Shown here one piece after another: positions 43,700 through 53,378 of a DNA stretch of 64,000 nt (its first letter is position 1; the number at the start of each line of letters is the position of its first letter). Source of the stretch: Cobetia amphilecti. Its GTDB lineage: Bacteria > Pseudomonadota > Gammaproteobacteria > Pseudomonadales > Halomonadaceae. The notes beneath the pieces were generated by a model. That model saw nothing but the letters and a program-made list of their open reading frames with translations. It did not search any database and was not told the DNA's origin. The stretch is from NCBI RefSeq assembly GCF_030010415.1, contig NZ_JASCSA010000006.1; one strand, written 5' to 3'. The translations under genes were made by a program, and so were the position numbers.

Positions 43700-44803
43700 T
43701 CAAGCGGCGGAGCGAATCAGACGCGTCGCCGCGAAACGATTGAGCAGCGCATGCATCAGGTAGATCAGCAGCATCGCGCTGCAGACCGCGACCAGCACGG
43801 AGCTGGTCCGGTAGAGCGAGCTGTAGATCAGGTCCTTGTCGGGCGACATGTACTGGCCAAACAGGATCGCCATGGTGGTCATGGCGCCCAGACCCGCACC
43901 GGAGCCCACCCGCTCCATAACATGGTGGCGCGCGAACAGCATCAGGCTCAGCCAGAGCCCCAGCGCTACCAGCCACAGCAACGAATAGTGCGTCATCAAC
44001 ACCAGCTGGAGTGCCACCGCCACGTTGCAGCCCACCAACGTACCCGCGGCGCGCCGAATGCTGGCCTGAATGGCACCGAACCAGTTCATCGGAAAGAGAA
44101 TCAGGATCGAGGCGATCTGCGCCGACAGCGAATCGCTCAGATCGAGCACCTGGAACATCACGTAGACCACCATCGCCACCGCGGTGGTCAACAGCACCTC
44201 GTGACGGCGATTGGATGGCGGCTTGGCGGGGCGTGACGGCGGCTGGCGCGGCGCCTTGTCCGGGAAGCAGTAATGCATCATGGCCACGATCGAAAGCGTG
44301 GTACCGCCACCGACGAAGTTGCACCACACCAGATCACTGATATCCGTGCTCGGGTAGCTGGCGAAATTCAGCTGCACATGCATGCCGACCACACTCAGGG
44401 CACCGAACAGGAACAATGGCCCGCGGCTCATGCAGTTGAACAGCACCAGCTGCATGCCAAGCACCAGCAGCAACATGATCGCCGGGTTGTCACCGAACAG
44501 GCCCTGCACGACGAGGGTGAAGGCGTTGTTGAGAAAGACGCTGGCCAGAAACTGCCGCGCGATGGAGGCGTTCAGTACCGGCACCAGGGCCAGCAGCAGA
44601 ATCGGGTTGACCACGAAGAAGGTGCCGTAGGTCCAATCCATCCACTTGAGCAGCACGAAGCCCAGGGTGCCGCCGAAGGCGATCCGCAGGCACTGCTGGA
44701 CATCGTTCTCGCTCAGGCGTGGCTCACTACCCTCGACGCGCGGCAAGGTCTCGCCACGTGTCCACAGACGGGACAGCCGGTCTCGCAATGCATTCGCCAA
44801 CAT
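43700..44803 (-). CDS. FUSC/DUF2955-family membrane component of an efflux system
   Basis: This 367-residue protein has about ten hydrophobic segments in two similar halves (LRIAFGGTLGFVLLKWM near the start and AVAMVVYVMFQVLDLSD in the second half), resembling AaeB-type inner-membrane proteins and DUF2955. It follows an HlyD-type periplasmic adaptor by nine bases and is the third gene of a MarR-HlyD-FUSC operon, a pattern known for aromatic carboxylic acid or drug export. Substrate unknown. Confidence 0.85.
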   Translation of the reverse strand: MLANALRDRLSRLWTRGETLPRVEGSEPRLSENDVQQCLRIAFGGTLGFVLLKWMDWTYGTFFVVNPILLLALVPVLNASIARQFLASVFLNNAFTLVVQGLFGDNPAIMLLLVLGMQLVLFNCMSRGPLFLFGALSVVGMHVQLNFASYPSTDISDLVWCNFVGGGTTLSIVAMMHYCFPDKAPRQPPSRPAKPPSNRRHEVLLTTAVAMVVYVMFQVLDLSDSLSAQIASILILFPMNWFGAIQASIRRAAGTLVGCNVAVALQLVLMTHYSLLWLVALGLWLSLMLFARHHVMERVGSGAGLGAMTTMAILFGQYMSPDKDLIYSSLYRTSSVLVAVCSAMLLIYLMHALLNRFAATRLIRSAA

Positions 44804-44812
44804 GCCGCCGCC

Positions 44813-45880
44813 TCAATAGATGTAATGCAGCAGGCTGACCGCACGCGCCTGGGCATGCGCCAGCCAGCTGGCTGGTCCGGCCACGGGGAACAGCTGTACG
44901 GTGGCACGCGAGCCGGTCGGCAGCTGGCTGAGCGAGAGGCCATGAGCCCTCGGCATCACGAGATGGACGCGCATGCGCTGGGCATCACGCACCCAGCGAT
45001 CGCTGTCCTCGGGGGCGGCCAGATAGCCATCGGCGTTGAGCTGACCCGCCTGTACGCCTGAATCCCGCGATGAAAGCGTTGCCGCGAAGACCCGCCCCGG
45101 CTGCGCATCGAAGATGATGCTTGCCTGATCGCCGATCGCGACGCGTGACAGAGACTTCTCGCGAAAGTCGGCAATGACATCGGCACGATCGGCCACGATG
45201 GCCAGCCGCGCCTGACCGGTGCTGGCGTAGGCACCGGCCACCAGTTGCATGTTGGACACCGTCCCGGCCTCGCGGGCGCGCACCTCGGTATAGGCCAGAT
45301 CGAGACGCGCCTGCTCCAGCGCATTGCGCGCCTGACGCAGGCTCAGGTTATCGTCTCCCGTCAGGCCCCGCAGCACCTTGAGCGCTGCCAGATCGGCCTG
45401 ATCGGCCCTGACCGTCGCCTGCGCGCCCTGATAGCTGGCACGTGTCTGATCGTACTGCTGACGCGAGATGCTGTGCGACTTGATCAACCGCGTGACGCGC
45501 GCCATCTCCAGCCGCTGCTCTTCCTCGCTGACACGGCTCTGCTCGAGCTGCGCCTTGGCCGCCAGAATCGAGGCATCCAGCTGTTGGTTGGCCTGAATGG
45601 CGGCTTCCAGCGCCAACTCCGCCTGCTGCACGGCCAGCTGATAGGGCTTTGCATCAATACGAAACAGCACATCGCCCGCCTCGACATGCTGGTTGTCGTG
45701 GACCAGCACCTCATCGATACGACCACTGACCCGCGATGCCACACTGACCACCGGGTGCATCACGCGCGCCTGGGACGTCATCGGCATCCACAGGTCCGCG
45801 ATCAGGAAATACACGAAACTGAATACGGCGATCAGCAAGGCTCCCCGCACCCAGCGCCGAAAGCGCTGATCGGATGTCAC
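44813..45880 (-). CDS. HlyD-family periplasmic adaptor of an efflux pump
   Basis: The 355-residue membrane-fusion protein has one N-terminal membrane anchor (about residues 12-29), a biotinyl-lipoyl-like half motif (VASRVSGRIDEVLVHDNQHV), a long alpha-hairpin (about 85-180) and the returning half (RAREAGTVSNMQLV), as in EmrA/AaeA. The start is a GTG whose GTGA overlaps the MarR stop, so translation is coupled. Partner is the FUSC/DUF2955 protein. Confidence 0.9.
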   Translation of the reverse strand: MTSDQRFRRWVRGALLIAVFSFVYFLIADLWMPMTSQARVMHPVVSVASRVSGRIDEVLVHDNQHVEAGDVLFRIDAKPYQLAVQQAELALEAAIQANQQLDASILAAKAQLEQSRVSEEEQRLEMARVTRLIKSHSISRQQYDQTRASYQGAQATVRADQADLAALKVLRGLTGDDNLSLRQARNALEQARLDLAYTEVRAREAGTVSNMQLVAGAYASTGQARLAIVADRADVIADFREKSLSRVAIGDQASIIFDAQPGRVFAATLSSRDSGVQAGQLNADGYLAAPEDSDRWVRDAQRMRVHLVMPRAHGLSLSQLPTGSRATVQLFPVAGPASWLAHAQARAVSLLHYIY

Positions 45881-46398
45881 CCCTGACGACTCCGCTGATA
45901 TTCGGCCTGCGAGCGCGCGATGCTGGCGCTGGCATTGTCTTCGAACTGGAGCAGAGTGCGGGCGAAGGCATTGAGCGCTTCGTCATCGAAACCGACGTAC
46001 AGCTCGGCACGCACTCGCTCGATGCGCTCCGTCAACTGGGTCAGGCACTGGCGGCCTTGCTCGGTGAACCACAGGCAACGCGCCCGCTTGTCGGTCTCGT
46101 GTGGCACGCGCGCGATCAGCTGCTGAGCCTCGAGCTGGTTGAGGGTGCGCGTCAGCGACGGCATCTCGATACCCAGCTCACTGGCCAGCATCTGTTGGGT
46201 ACAGCCCTCGCCGAGCTTTTCCAGATGGACCATGACCGTCCAGCGCGATTCCGTCATGTCCAGGCTACGCACCGCGCTGGTGATGGCGGTGCGCCATAGA
46301 CGGTGGACCCGGCCGACCTGGCCACCCAGCGAGGGCTTGATCTGCTCGTGAAACGGGATTTCCTGTGTCGAATCCGTCCCCGGAGAATGTGCGTTCAT
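45877..46398 (-). CDS. MarR-family repressor
   Basis: The 173-residue protein has the winged-helix MarR core, visible as TQQMLASELGIEMPSLTRTL (recognition helix) and LIARVPHETDKRARCLWFT (wing with the conserved D-R). ATG 46398 (MNAHSPGTD) was chosen since GAGAG lies upstream and the longer version extends beyond the promoter and operator found at 46525-46577. It should repress its own efflux operon until a small phenolic ligand binds; the ligand is an inference from family behaviour. Confidence 0.88.
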   Translation of the reverse strand: MNAHSPGTDSTQEIPFHEQIKPSLGGQVGRVHRLWRTAITSAVRSLDMTESRWTVMVHLEKLGEGCTQQMLASELGIEMPSLTRTLNQLEAQQLIARVPHETDKRARCLWFTEQGRQCLTQLTERIERVRAELYVGFDDEALNAFARTLLQFEDNASASIARSQAEYQRSRQG

Positions 46399-46524
46399 GT
46401 ACCATCTCTCGACATGAAGGCTCCCATGACACTCCCCCTCATCGGTACTGAGCGGAAGACCCACGAGAGCCTTGATTGGTGCGGCGTCAGGGCGGCTGTT
46501 GCCGCCGATATCAGACGTCATCTA

Positions 46525-46540
46525 TGTTAGCTTGCTAACA
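46525..46540. promoter_or_regulatory. MarR-type operator palindrome
   Basis: TGTTAGCTTGCTAACA is a perfect palindrome with seven-base arms and a two-base centre. It lies where the start point of the promoter at 46549-46577 would be, ideal for autorepression. Confidence 0.7.
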
Positions 46541-46548
46541 ATATGAGA

Positions 46549-46577
46549 ATCATACCCTTTATTAGCGAGCAAAACAA
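46549..46577 (-). promoter_or_regulatory. sigma-70 promoter of the marR-hlyD-FUSC operon
   Basis: On the minus strand, TTGTTT (46577-46572) and TATGAT (46554-46549) are separated by exactly 17 bases. It reads toward the MarR gene. Confidence 0.7.
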
Positions 46578-46733
46578 TTCACCAATTCCGATATTCAAAC
46601 ACGCATTTAAGCGCCTCTCCGCTTCTGTCTTCTGACTTGTCTTCTTCCCCTTCTCCTCTTTCTACTTTTGCGGCTCGCCTGCTTTCCTCTCGCCCTGTTG
46701 CCTCTTCTGTCCCGCCATCACCTGCGCCGCGGC
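46578..46733. other. gap with pyrimidine-rich tract after phhR
   Basis: Part of the 335-base space between the MarR gene and phhR. From about 46612 to 46720 the plus strand is strongly C/T-biased (CTTCTTCCCCTTCTCCTC type steps). No clear terminator hairpin for phhR is visible here. Confidence 0.45.
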
Positions 46734-48287
<1,554 letters not shown>

Positions 48288-48290
48288 GGC

Positions 48291-48338
48291 GTTCTCGGCA
48301 TTGTCGTTGGAATTCTTGTTGGCATTGTCATCGAAATG
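48291..48338 (-). repeat. four 12-bp repeats just upstream of phhR
   Basis: Plus-strand units GTTCTCGGCATT, GTCGTTGGAATT, CTTGTTGGCATT, GTCATCGAAATG. If the longer reading frame were used they would encode an Asn/Asp-rich run, but they probably lie in the mRNA leader. Confidence 0.65.
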
Positions 48339-48427
48339 GTGTCGCCGGCCTGGCGTCGCCGCTCGAGTGACGGACAGCTTGGCGACGGGCGGCTGAGTGA
48401 CGTTAACGTAAGCATTATCAAAAACGT

Positions 48428-48445
48428 CGTAAAGCATTCCTTACA
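48428..48445. promoter_or_regulatory. candidate TyrR/PhhR box 1
   Basis: CGTAAAGCATTCCTTACA; on the minus strand TGTAAG-N6-TTTACG, two mismatches from the TyrR consensus TGTAAA-N6-TTTACA. It is 140 bases upstream of phhR. Confidence 0.5.
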
Positions 48446-48511
48446 AAAGACGGCGACACAGCAGTGCACGAGCGCCCGAATGGCACCGGATGCGCCCGAT
48501 TACCGCTCCAG

Positions 48512-48529
48512 TGTCACAATTATGTGACA
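48512..48529. promoter_or_regulatory. candidate TyrR/PhhR box 2
   Basis: TGTCACAATTATGTGACA is a perfect palindrome with the TGT-N12-ACA frame of TyrR sites, 170 bases upstream of the phhA start. Spacing between box centres is 84 bases, eight helical turns. Confidence 0.5.
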
Positions 48530-48699
48530 AGAACCGCGCCAACGCAGCGTTCTCTGCGGCGCAGAGCCACGCCTGACCACTGGTCAACGCCACCCGACAA
48601 GGCCTAGCGTTGTCATCGACATGCAAGGACTGGCATGTACGCCATAATGACAACACGGCAGCCTGCTCGGCAGCGCCGCCATCTGGTTGGGGAGGTTGC

Positions 48700-49581
48700 A
48701 TGAACGCACCGCAGGGTCGTCATTGGCCACAGACATCCCAGGAAGCTCAGCCCGGCTCGCAAGCCAAGACCAAGGGCACCCGCTACGTGGCCCATGAGCC
48801 GGATGCCCGGGGCCGGATCCATTACAGCGATCAGGAAAACGCCACCTGGCAGACACTGATGGCGCGCCAGATGGCGCTGGTCGAGGGACGCGTCTGTCGC
48901 GAGTATCGGCAAGGGCTCGAGCGCCTTGCCCTGCCGGAGGACCGCATCCCCCAGCTTGGCGAGATCGATCGTGTCCTCGAGGCCACCACCGGCTGGCGAA
49001 CCGCTCGCGTGCCGGCCTTGATCCCCTTCACGCGCTTCTTCGAGCTGCTCGCCGAGCGGCGCTTCCCGGTCGCCACCTTCATCCGCTCCCCGGAAGAACT
49101 CGACTATCTGCAGGAGCCGGACATCTTCCACGAGATCTTCGGCCACTGCCCGATGCTCACCCACCCCGCCTTCGCCGAGTTCACCGCCACCTACGGACGC
49201 CTCGGTCTCGCCGCCAGCAAGGAAGAGCGCGTCTATCTGGCCCGTCTCTACTGGATGACGGTGGAATTCGGCATGCTGCGCGAGACTCAACCCGATGGCA
49301 GTCGTGCGCTACGCCTCTACGGCGGTGGCATCATCTCCTCGCCGCGCGAGACCCGCTATGCCCTGGGCGAGCTTGCAGACAGTCTCGAGTGCCCCGTGCA
49401 TCTGCCCTTCGATGCCGTCGAGGCACTGCGCACCCCGTATCGCATCGACATCCTGCAGCCGCTCTACTATGTCCTTGAGTCACTGGACGACCTGCATGAA
49501 CTCGCCAGTCGCGACATCATGGCGCTGGTGCACGAAGCCATGGCACTCGGCCTCAAGGCGCCGCGCTTCGCACCACGTTGA
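48700..49581 (+). CDS. phhA: phenylalanine 4-monooxygenase
   Basis: PhhA hydroxylates phenylalanine to tyrosine with tetrahydropterin and non-haem iron. The 293-residue protein has the iron-ligand motif FHEIFGHCPML and the second-shell block LYWMTVEFGMLRE containing the third ligand Glu, and the pterin-site GGGIISSPRE region. ATG 48700 follows GGGGAGG. It heads phhA-phhB-aminotransferase, divergent from phhR. Product tyrosine can flow to Hpd at 35 kb. Confidence 0.97.
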   Translation: MNAPQGRHWPQTSQEAQPGSQAKTKGTRYVAHEPDARGRIHYSDQENATWQTLMARQMALVEGRVCREYRQGLERLALPEDRIPQLGEIDRVLEATTGWRTARVPALIPFTRFFELLAERRFPVATFIRSPEELDYLQEPDIFHEIFGHCPMLTHPAFAEFTATYGRLGLAASKEERVYLARLYWMTVEFGMLRETQPDGSRALRLYGGGIISSPRETRYALGELADSLECPVHLPFDAVEALRTPYRIDILQPLYYVLESLDDLHELASRDIMALVHEAMALGLKAPRFAPR

Positions 49582-49606
49582 TCGCACCGTCGCTGATCGC
49601 ACCGAC
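49577..49606 (+). repeat. two 15-bp repeats after phhA
   Basis: GTTGATCGCACCGTC and GCTGATCGCACCGAC lie head to tail across the phhA stop codon. Confidence 0.7.
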
Positions 49607-49670
49607 GCCCTTGCCCCAAGGGGTACGCCTTTTCACCAGTCCCCTCTTTCCTCAAGCCGGAGATAGTGAC

Positions 49671-50009
49671 ATGACCGAACTCGCCAGACAGTCCTGTGAA
49701 GCCTGCAGCTTCGATGCGCCCAAGGTCAGCGATAGCGACATCGAGACGCTCAAGACCGCCATTCCCGAGTGGCAGTTGCTCAATCGCGATGGCATCATGC
49801 AACTGGAACGGTGCTTCACGTTCCGCAATTTCAAGCAGGCACTGGCATTCACCAATCGCGTAGGCGAGATTGCCGAGGAAGTCGGGCACCACCCGGCACT
49901 TCTCACCGAGTGGGGCAAGGTCACCGTGACCTGGTGGTCCCACGAGATGAAGGGTCTGCACAAGAACGATTTCATCATGGCCGCCAGAACCGACGAGGTA
50001 GCGAAATAA
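49671..50009 (+). CDS. phhB: pterin-4a-carbinolamine dehydratase
   Basis: PhhB recycles the oxidised pterin made by PhhA. The 112-residue protein has the family motif EEVGHHPALLTEWGKVTV, with the two active-site histidines, and the ending GLHKNDFIMAARTDE. ATG 49671 has GGAG nine bases upstream. The aminotransferase starts one base after its stop. Confidence 0.97.
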   Translation: MTELARQSCEACSFDAPKVSDSDIETLKTAIPEWQLLNRDGIMQLERCFTFRNFKQALAFTNRVGEIAEEVGHHPALLTEWGKVTVTWWSHEMKGLHKNDFIMAARTDEVAK

Positions 50010-50010
50010 G

Positions 50011-51204
50011 ATGTTCGAGCAGATTGCGCGTGTACCCGGGGATGCCATCCTCGGCCTGATCGAAGCCTTCAACAACGACACCAACCCGCAGAAGGTCGAC
50101 CTCGGCGTGGGCGTCTATCGCGATGCCAACGGCAATACGCCGGTCATGCGTGCGGTCAAGCAGGCCGAGAACCGCCTGGTCGAGAATGAAGTCACCAAGA
50201 CCTACATCGGCTCCCACGGCGACCCGCGCTTCGGCAAGGTCGTGCTGCCGATGGTGCTGGGCGCCGAGTCGCCGGTGCTGGCCGCCAATCGCGCCAGCGC
50301 CACCCAGGCGCCCGGCGGTACCGGTGCCCTGCGTCTGGCTGCGGACTTCATCGCCAGCAACCTCAAGGGCCGCGACATCTGGCTGTCCACCCCGACCTGG
50401 CCGAACCACCTGGGCATCTTCGACGCCGCTGGCGTCACGCGCCACAACTACCCCTACGTCGACGAGAACAACCGCCTCGACTTCGACGGCATGCTGGCGA
50501 CGCTCAAGACCATCCCGGAAGGTGACGTGGTGCTGCTGCACGCCTGCTGCCACAACCCGACCGGTTTCGATCTGAGCCGCGAGCAGTGGGACCAGGTGCT
50601 GGAAGTCGTCCAGGCGCGCAAGCTGCTGCCGCTGATCGACTTCGCCTACCAGGGCTTCGGTGACGGCCTGGAAGAAGACGCCTACGGCGTGCGCCTGCTG
50701 GCCGAGAATGTCGATGACGCCATCATCACCAGCTCCTGCTCCAAGAACTTCGGCATCTACTGCGAGCGCACCGGCTGCCTGATCCTGATCGCCAAGGACG
50801 AGGAGAGCATGCTCGACGTGCGCTCCCAGGCCGCGATCACCGCGCGCGAGAACTACTCCAATCCGCCGGCACATGGCGGTGCGGTGGTCATCGACATCCT
50901 CGAGGACGACACCCTGCGTGGCGAGTGGAAAAGCGAGCTGACCGAGATGCGTGAGCGCATCAACGGCCTGCGTCGTGACTTCGTCGAGGCACTCAAGCCG
51001 TATGGTCTGGATGAGCAGTTCGCCTTCATTGCCGAACAGCGTGGCATGTTCTCCTACACCGGCCTTTCGCCGGAACAGGTCGATCGCCTGCGTGACGAGT
51101 TCGGCATCTACATGGTGCGCTCCGGGCGTGCCAACGTGGCTGGCTTCTCCACCGAGAACCTGCCCTACGTGGCCAAGGCCATCGCGACCGTCGTCAAGGG
51201 CTGA
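50011..51204 (+). CDS. phhC: aromatic amino-acid aminotransferase (PhhC/TyrB type)
   Basis: This PLP-dependent class I aminotransferase should convert tyrosine to 4-hydroxyphenylpyruvate, the Hpd substrate. The 397-residue protein has QAPGGTGALRLAAD, HNPTGFDLSREQW, the lysine of the Schiff base in TSSCSKNFGIYCERTG, and the arginine in MVRSGRANVAGF. Aspartate aminotransferases are close relatives, but the operon with phhA and phhB favours the aromatic role. Confidence 0.92.
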   Translation: MFEQIARVPGDAILGLIEAFNNDTNPQKVDLGVGVYRDANGNTPVMRAVKQAENRLVENEVTKTYIGSHGDPRFGKVVLPMVLGAESPVLAANRASATQAPGGTGALRLAADFIASNLKGRDIWLSTPTWPNHLGIFDAAGVTRHNYPYVDENNRLDFDGMLATLKTIPEGDVVLLHACCHNPTGFDLSREQWDQVLEVVQARKLLPLIDFAYQGFGDGLEEDAYGVRLLAENVDDAIITSSCSKNFGIYCERTGCLILIAKDEESMLDVRSQAAITARENYSNPPAHGGAVVIDILEDDTLRGEWKSELTEMRERINGLRRDFVEALKPYGLDEQFAFIAEQRGMFSYTGLSPEQVDRLRDEFGIYMVRSGRANVAGFSTENLPYVAKAIATVVKG

Positions 51205-51231
51205 GCCCGAGCGAGCGCTGTCGTGAAAGAC

Positions 51232-51265
51232 AAGAAAAACCCCGCCAATCGGCGGGGTTTTTCTT
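51232..51265 (+). terminator. terminator of the phhABC operon
   Basis: AAGAAAAACCCCGCC with GGCGGGGTTTTTCTT, four-base loop; A and T runs on either side allow use from both strands. Confidence 0.92.
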
Positions 51266-51269
51266 GAAT

Positions 51270-51305
51270 GGTCGGTTGTCCGGCCTGTTGTCTGGTCTGC
51301 TCTCT
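51270..51305. repeat. three 12-bp repeats after phhC terminator
   Basis: GGTCGGTTGTCC, GGCCTGTTGTCT, GGTCTGCTCTCT between the terminator and the stop of the LysR gene. Confidence 0.6.
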
Positions 51306-51341
51306 ACTCTGAGGCAAGGCTTCCGCCAGGCGCCTGCGCCA

Positions 51342-52568
51342 TCAGCCTTCCTCGTCCGCCAGCGGCAAGCGAGCAAGACTCGCCGCCACCTCCTCTTCGA
51401 GCAGACTGATCAGCAGGGCCTGTACCACGTGCAGCGACTCCCCTTCCTCGGCCGTCGGCAACTGCCACTTGAGCTCCAGATAGCGCTCGCTGCGCATCGA
51501 GAGCGGCAGGCCGATCAGGTCACCTCTGGCATCCTCGAGCACCTGCAGCGCCGACAGCGCATCAATGATGGTGGCGGCACTGCCCGTGCGTGCCAGACGC
51601 CCGGCGCTGGCCGGAGTGGCGACTTCCAGCAGACTCGCCGGTGTCACACGCTCACGCTTGAGCAGACCCCTAATCAAGCGCCCCTGACTGCTGGTTTCCG
51701 GCAGGTCGATGAAGGGCCGTTCATTGAGGCGCGCAAGGGTCAGCGGCTTGTCCAGCAACGGCCAGCGTGAGGGCCACAGCAGCATCAAGGGCAGCTTCAG
51801 CGCGGGCGGTGCCTCGGCTTGCGCCTCGTCACTGGCCTCTTCACTTGTCCCGCTGCGGGAAGCGGTCCCTTCGGCATTGTGCGCATCATCCTCGACGTCA
51901 AACGGCAACTCCGGCGTATCCCCCAGCTCGGGCATGACAGCCTTGGCGGTAGGCTTTGCCTCGTCGTCATCGCCTTCGATGAGTGTCGTCTCCTCGCGCG
52001 CACGCTGACGCAGGCTGGCCTTGAGCTCGCGGGCGCGTGCCGCCGCGGTCTTGGCACGCTTGCCGCCCTGTGGCTCCGGCGGAGCTTCCAGGCTCACCGC
52101 CATCGCGACCCGCCCCTCGCGGATGGCGAGATCATGCTGCGACACCTCGAGCACTTCCAGACTTGGCAGCCACTCACTCAAGGCTTCACTGGCCGCGATG
52201 CGTGTCAGCCAACCGGCACTGAAGGCTTCCAAGCCAGGCGTGACCGCCAGCACGAGACGCGGACGCTTGCCGCTGCCCGGCCCGAAGGCCAGTCGCCTGA
52301 GCTCGGATTGAGCGCTGAACATCCGGGCGAGTGATGGCGTCAGGCGCTCGGCTTCCGGGGTCGGCACCAGCTTGCCGCCCTCGCGCAGAAACAACGAATA
52401 GCCCAGCGTCTGTTCGAGCTGTGCCAAGCCCCGCGAGACCACCGGCACGCTGATTCCCAGTTGCGCGGCACCGCCTTTCATCGAGCCACACTCGATCACC
52501 GCCCACAGCATTTCCAGCTGACGCAGCCGTATGCCGGGTTCACGGGTGCCTGTGTCTGACTGCGCCAT
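51342..52568 (-). CDS. LysR-family regulator with ~95-residue insertion
   Basis: The N-terminal DNA-binding domain is clear (LRQLEMLWAVIECGSMKGGA, then LGISVPVVSRGLAQLEQTLG). The effector-binding domain begins near residue 104 but is interrupted at about 163-257 by a hydrophilic, Ala/Glu/Asp-rich segment, after which the fold resumes (LPLMLLWPSRWPLLDKPLT). The total of 408 residues compares with about 300 for the family. ATG 52568 has AAGGAGC upstream. Target unknown; neighbours are phhC and ridA-dadA. Confidence 0.85.
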   Translation of the reverse strand: MAQSDTGTREPGIRLRQLEMLWAVIECGSMKGGAAQLGISVPVVSRGLAQLEQTLGYSLFLREGGKLVPTPEAERLTPSLARMFSAQSELRRLAFGPGSGKRPRLVLAVTPGLEAFSAGWLTRIAASEALSEWLPSLEVLEVSQHDLAIREGRVAMAVSLEAPPEPQGGKRAKTAAARARELKASLRQRAREETTLIEGDDDEAKPTAKAVMPELGDTPELPFDVEDDAHNAEGTASRSGTSEEASDEAQAEAPPALKLPLMLLWPSRWPLLDKPLTLARLNERPFIDLPETSSQGRLIRGLLKRERVTPASLLEVATPASAGRLARTGSAATIIDALSALQVLEDARGDLIGLPLSMRSERYLELKWQLPTAEEGESLHVVQALLISLLEEEVAASLARLPLADEEG

Positions 52569-52772
52569 GGTGTTGCTCCTTGAAGGGTTCGTCCGCGATG
52601 CTCCGAGAGTCAGCGCTGGTCGCTGGCTCATTTAGCCTTACGCTAATCATGCTGGCGCCAAATGTCACGCTCAAGCTGCCTGCAGGACGTCACGACCCCC
52701 TGAAACGACACTCCCCCCGCTGATGAATCAGCGAGGGGAGTGAGAGACAAGGTATCGATTCGCGCCAGTCGT

Positions 52773-52823
52773 TCGTTCAGACCGGCCACTGGTTCAGAGC
52801 GGCCGCTCGTTCAGTCCGACAAT
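52773..52823. repeat. three 17-bp repeats after ridA
   Basis: TCGTTCAGACCGGCCAC, TGGTTCAGAGCGGCCGC and TCGTTCAGTCCGACAAT lie just downstream of the ridA stop (minus strand), in the 265-base gap to the LysR gene start. Confidence 0.7.
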
Positions 52824-52833
52824 CGACGAGCGA

Positions 52834-53217
52834 TCAGGAGAGTGCCAGTACACCTTCTGCTTCAAACAGCACGCCCTTGGGCAGCTCCTTGACGCCGACG
52901 GCCGCGCGCGCCGGATACGGCTGGCTGAAGTACTGCTCCATCAGCGTGTTGACCACGGCGAAGTTGCTGAGATCGGTCAGGAACAGATTGACCTTGACCA
53001 GCTGATCCAGGCTGCCACCGGAGGCTTCACACACCGCCTTGAGATTGCGGAACACCTGGACTGCCTGGGCTTCAAAACCGCCTTCCACCACTTCCATGGT
53101 CGCCGGGTCCAGCGGGATCTGGCCGGACAGGAACACCAGATTACCCGTGCGCACCGCCTGGGAATACGGGCCGATGGCAGCCGGTGCGGACTCGGTAGAG
53201 ATAATCTGCTTGGTCAT
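52834..53217 (-). CDS. ridA: RidA-family enamine/imine deaminase
   Basis: RidA hydrolyses reactive 2-aminoacrylate and other imines released by PLP enzymes and amino-acid oxidases. The 127-residue protein has the YjgF/RidA order: APAAIGPYSQAV, FLSGQIPLDP, the catalytic-site Arg region YPARAAVGVKELP, and the VLFEAEGVLAL ending. ATG 53217 has AAGGAATT upstream. It follows dadA, whose product releases imino acids, so the pair makes sense. Confidence 0.96.
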   Translation of the reverse strand: MTKQIISTESAPAAIGPYSQAVRTGNLVFLSGQIPLDPATMEVVEGGFEAQAVQVFRNLKAVCEASGGSLDQLVKVNLFLTDLSNFAVVNTLMEQYFSQPYPARAAVGVKELPKGVLFEAEGVLALS

Positions 53218-53314
53218 GCGCAATTCCTTGTTCAATCAGTTGACGGAGAGACACTCGAAAAAAGACGACTACACGGCAGTACGCGCTGCCTGGCAGTCCC
53301 TGGCGCAGCCACTG

Positions 53315-53378
53315 ACACTGATACAGACACTGCTCTGAGTATCAGGTCACAGACACAGACACTGCTCTGAGCATCAGG
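53315..53378. repeat. 32-bp direct repeat at the dadA 3' end
   Basis: Two adjacent copies of a 32-base unit share CAGACACTGCTCTGAG and then TATCAGG/CATCAGG. The second copy includes the dadA stop codon, so the last few codons and stop of dadA look duplicated into the gap. Confidence 0.8.

Noticed and set aside
48610..48699. phhA start at 48610 and a sigma-54 promoter just before phhA
   Set aside because: The ATG at 48700 has GGGGAGG and matches the family; no GG-N10-GC element with good context is present, and the regulator lacks the sigma-54 contact loop.
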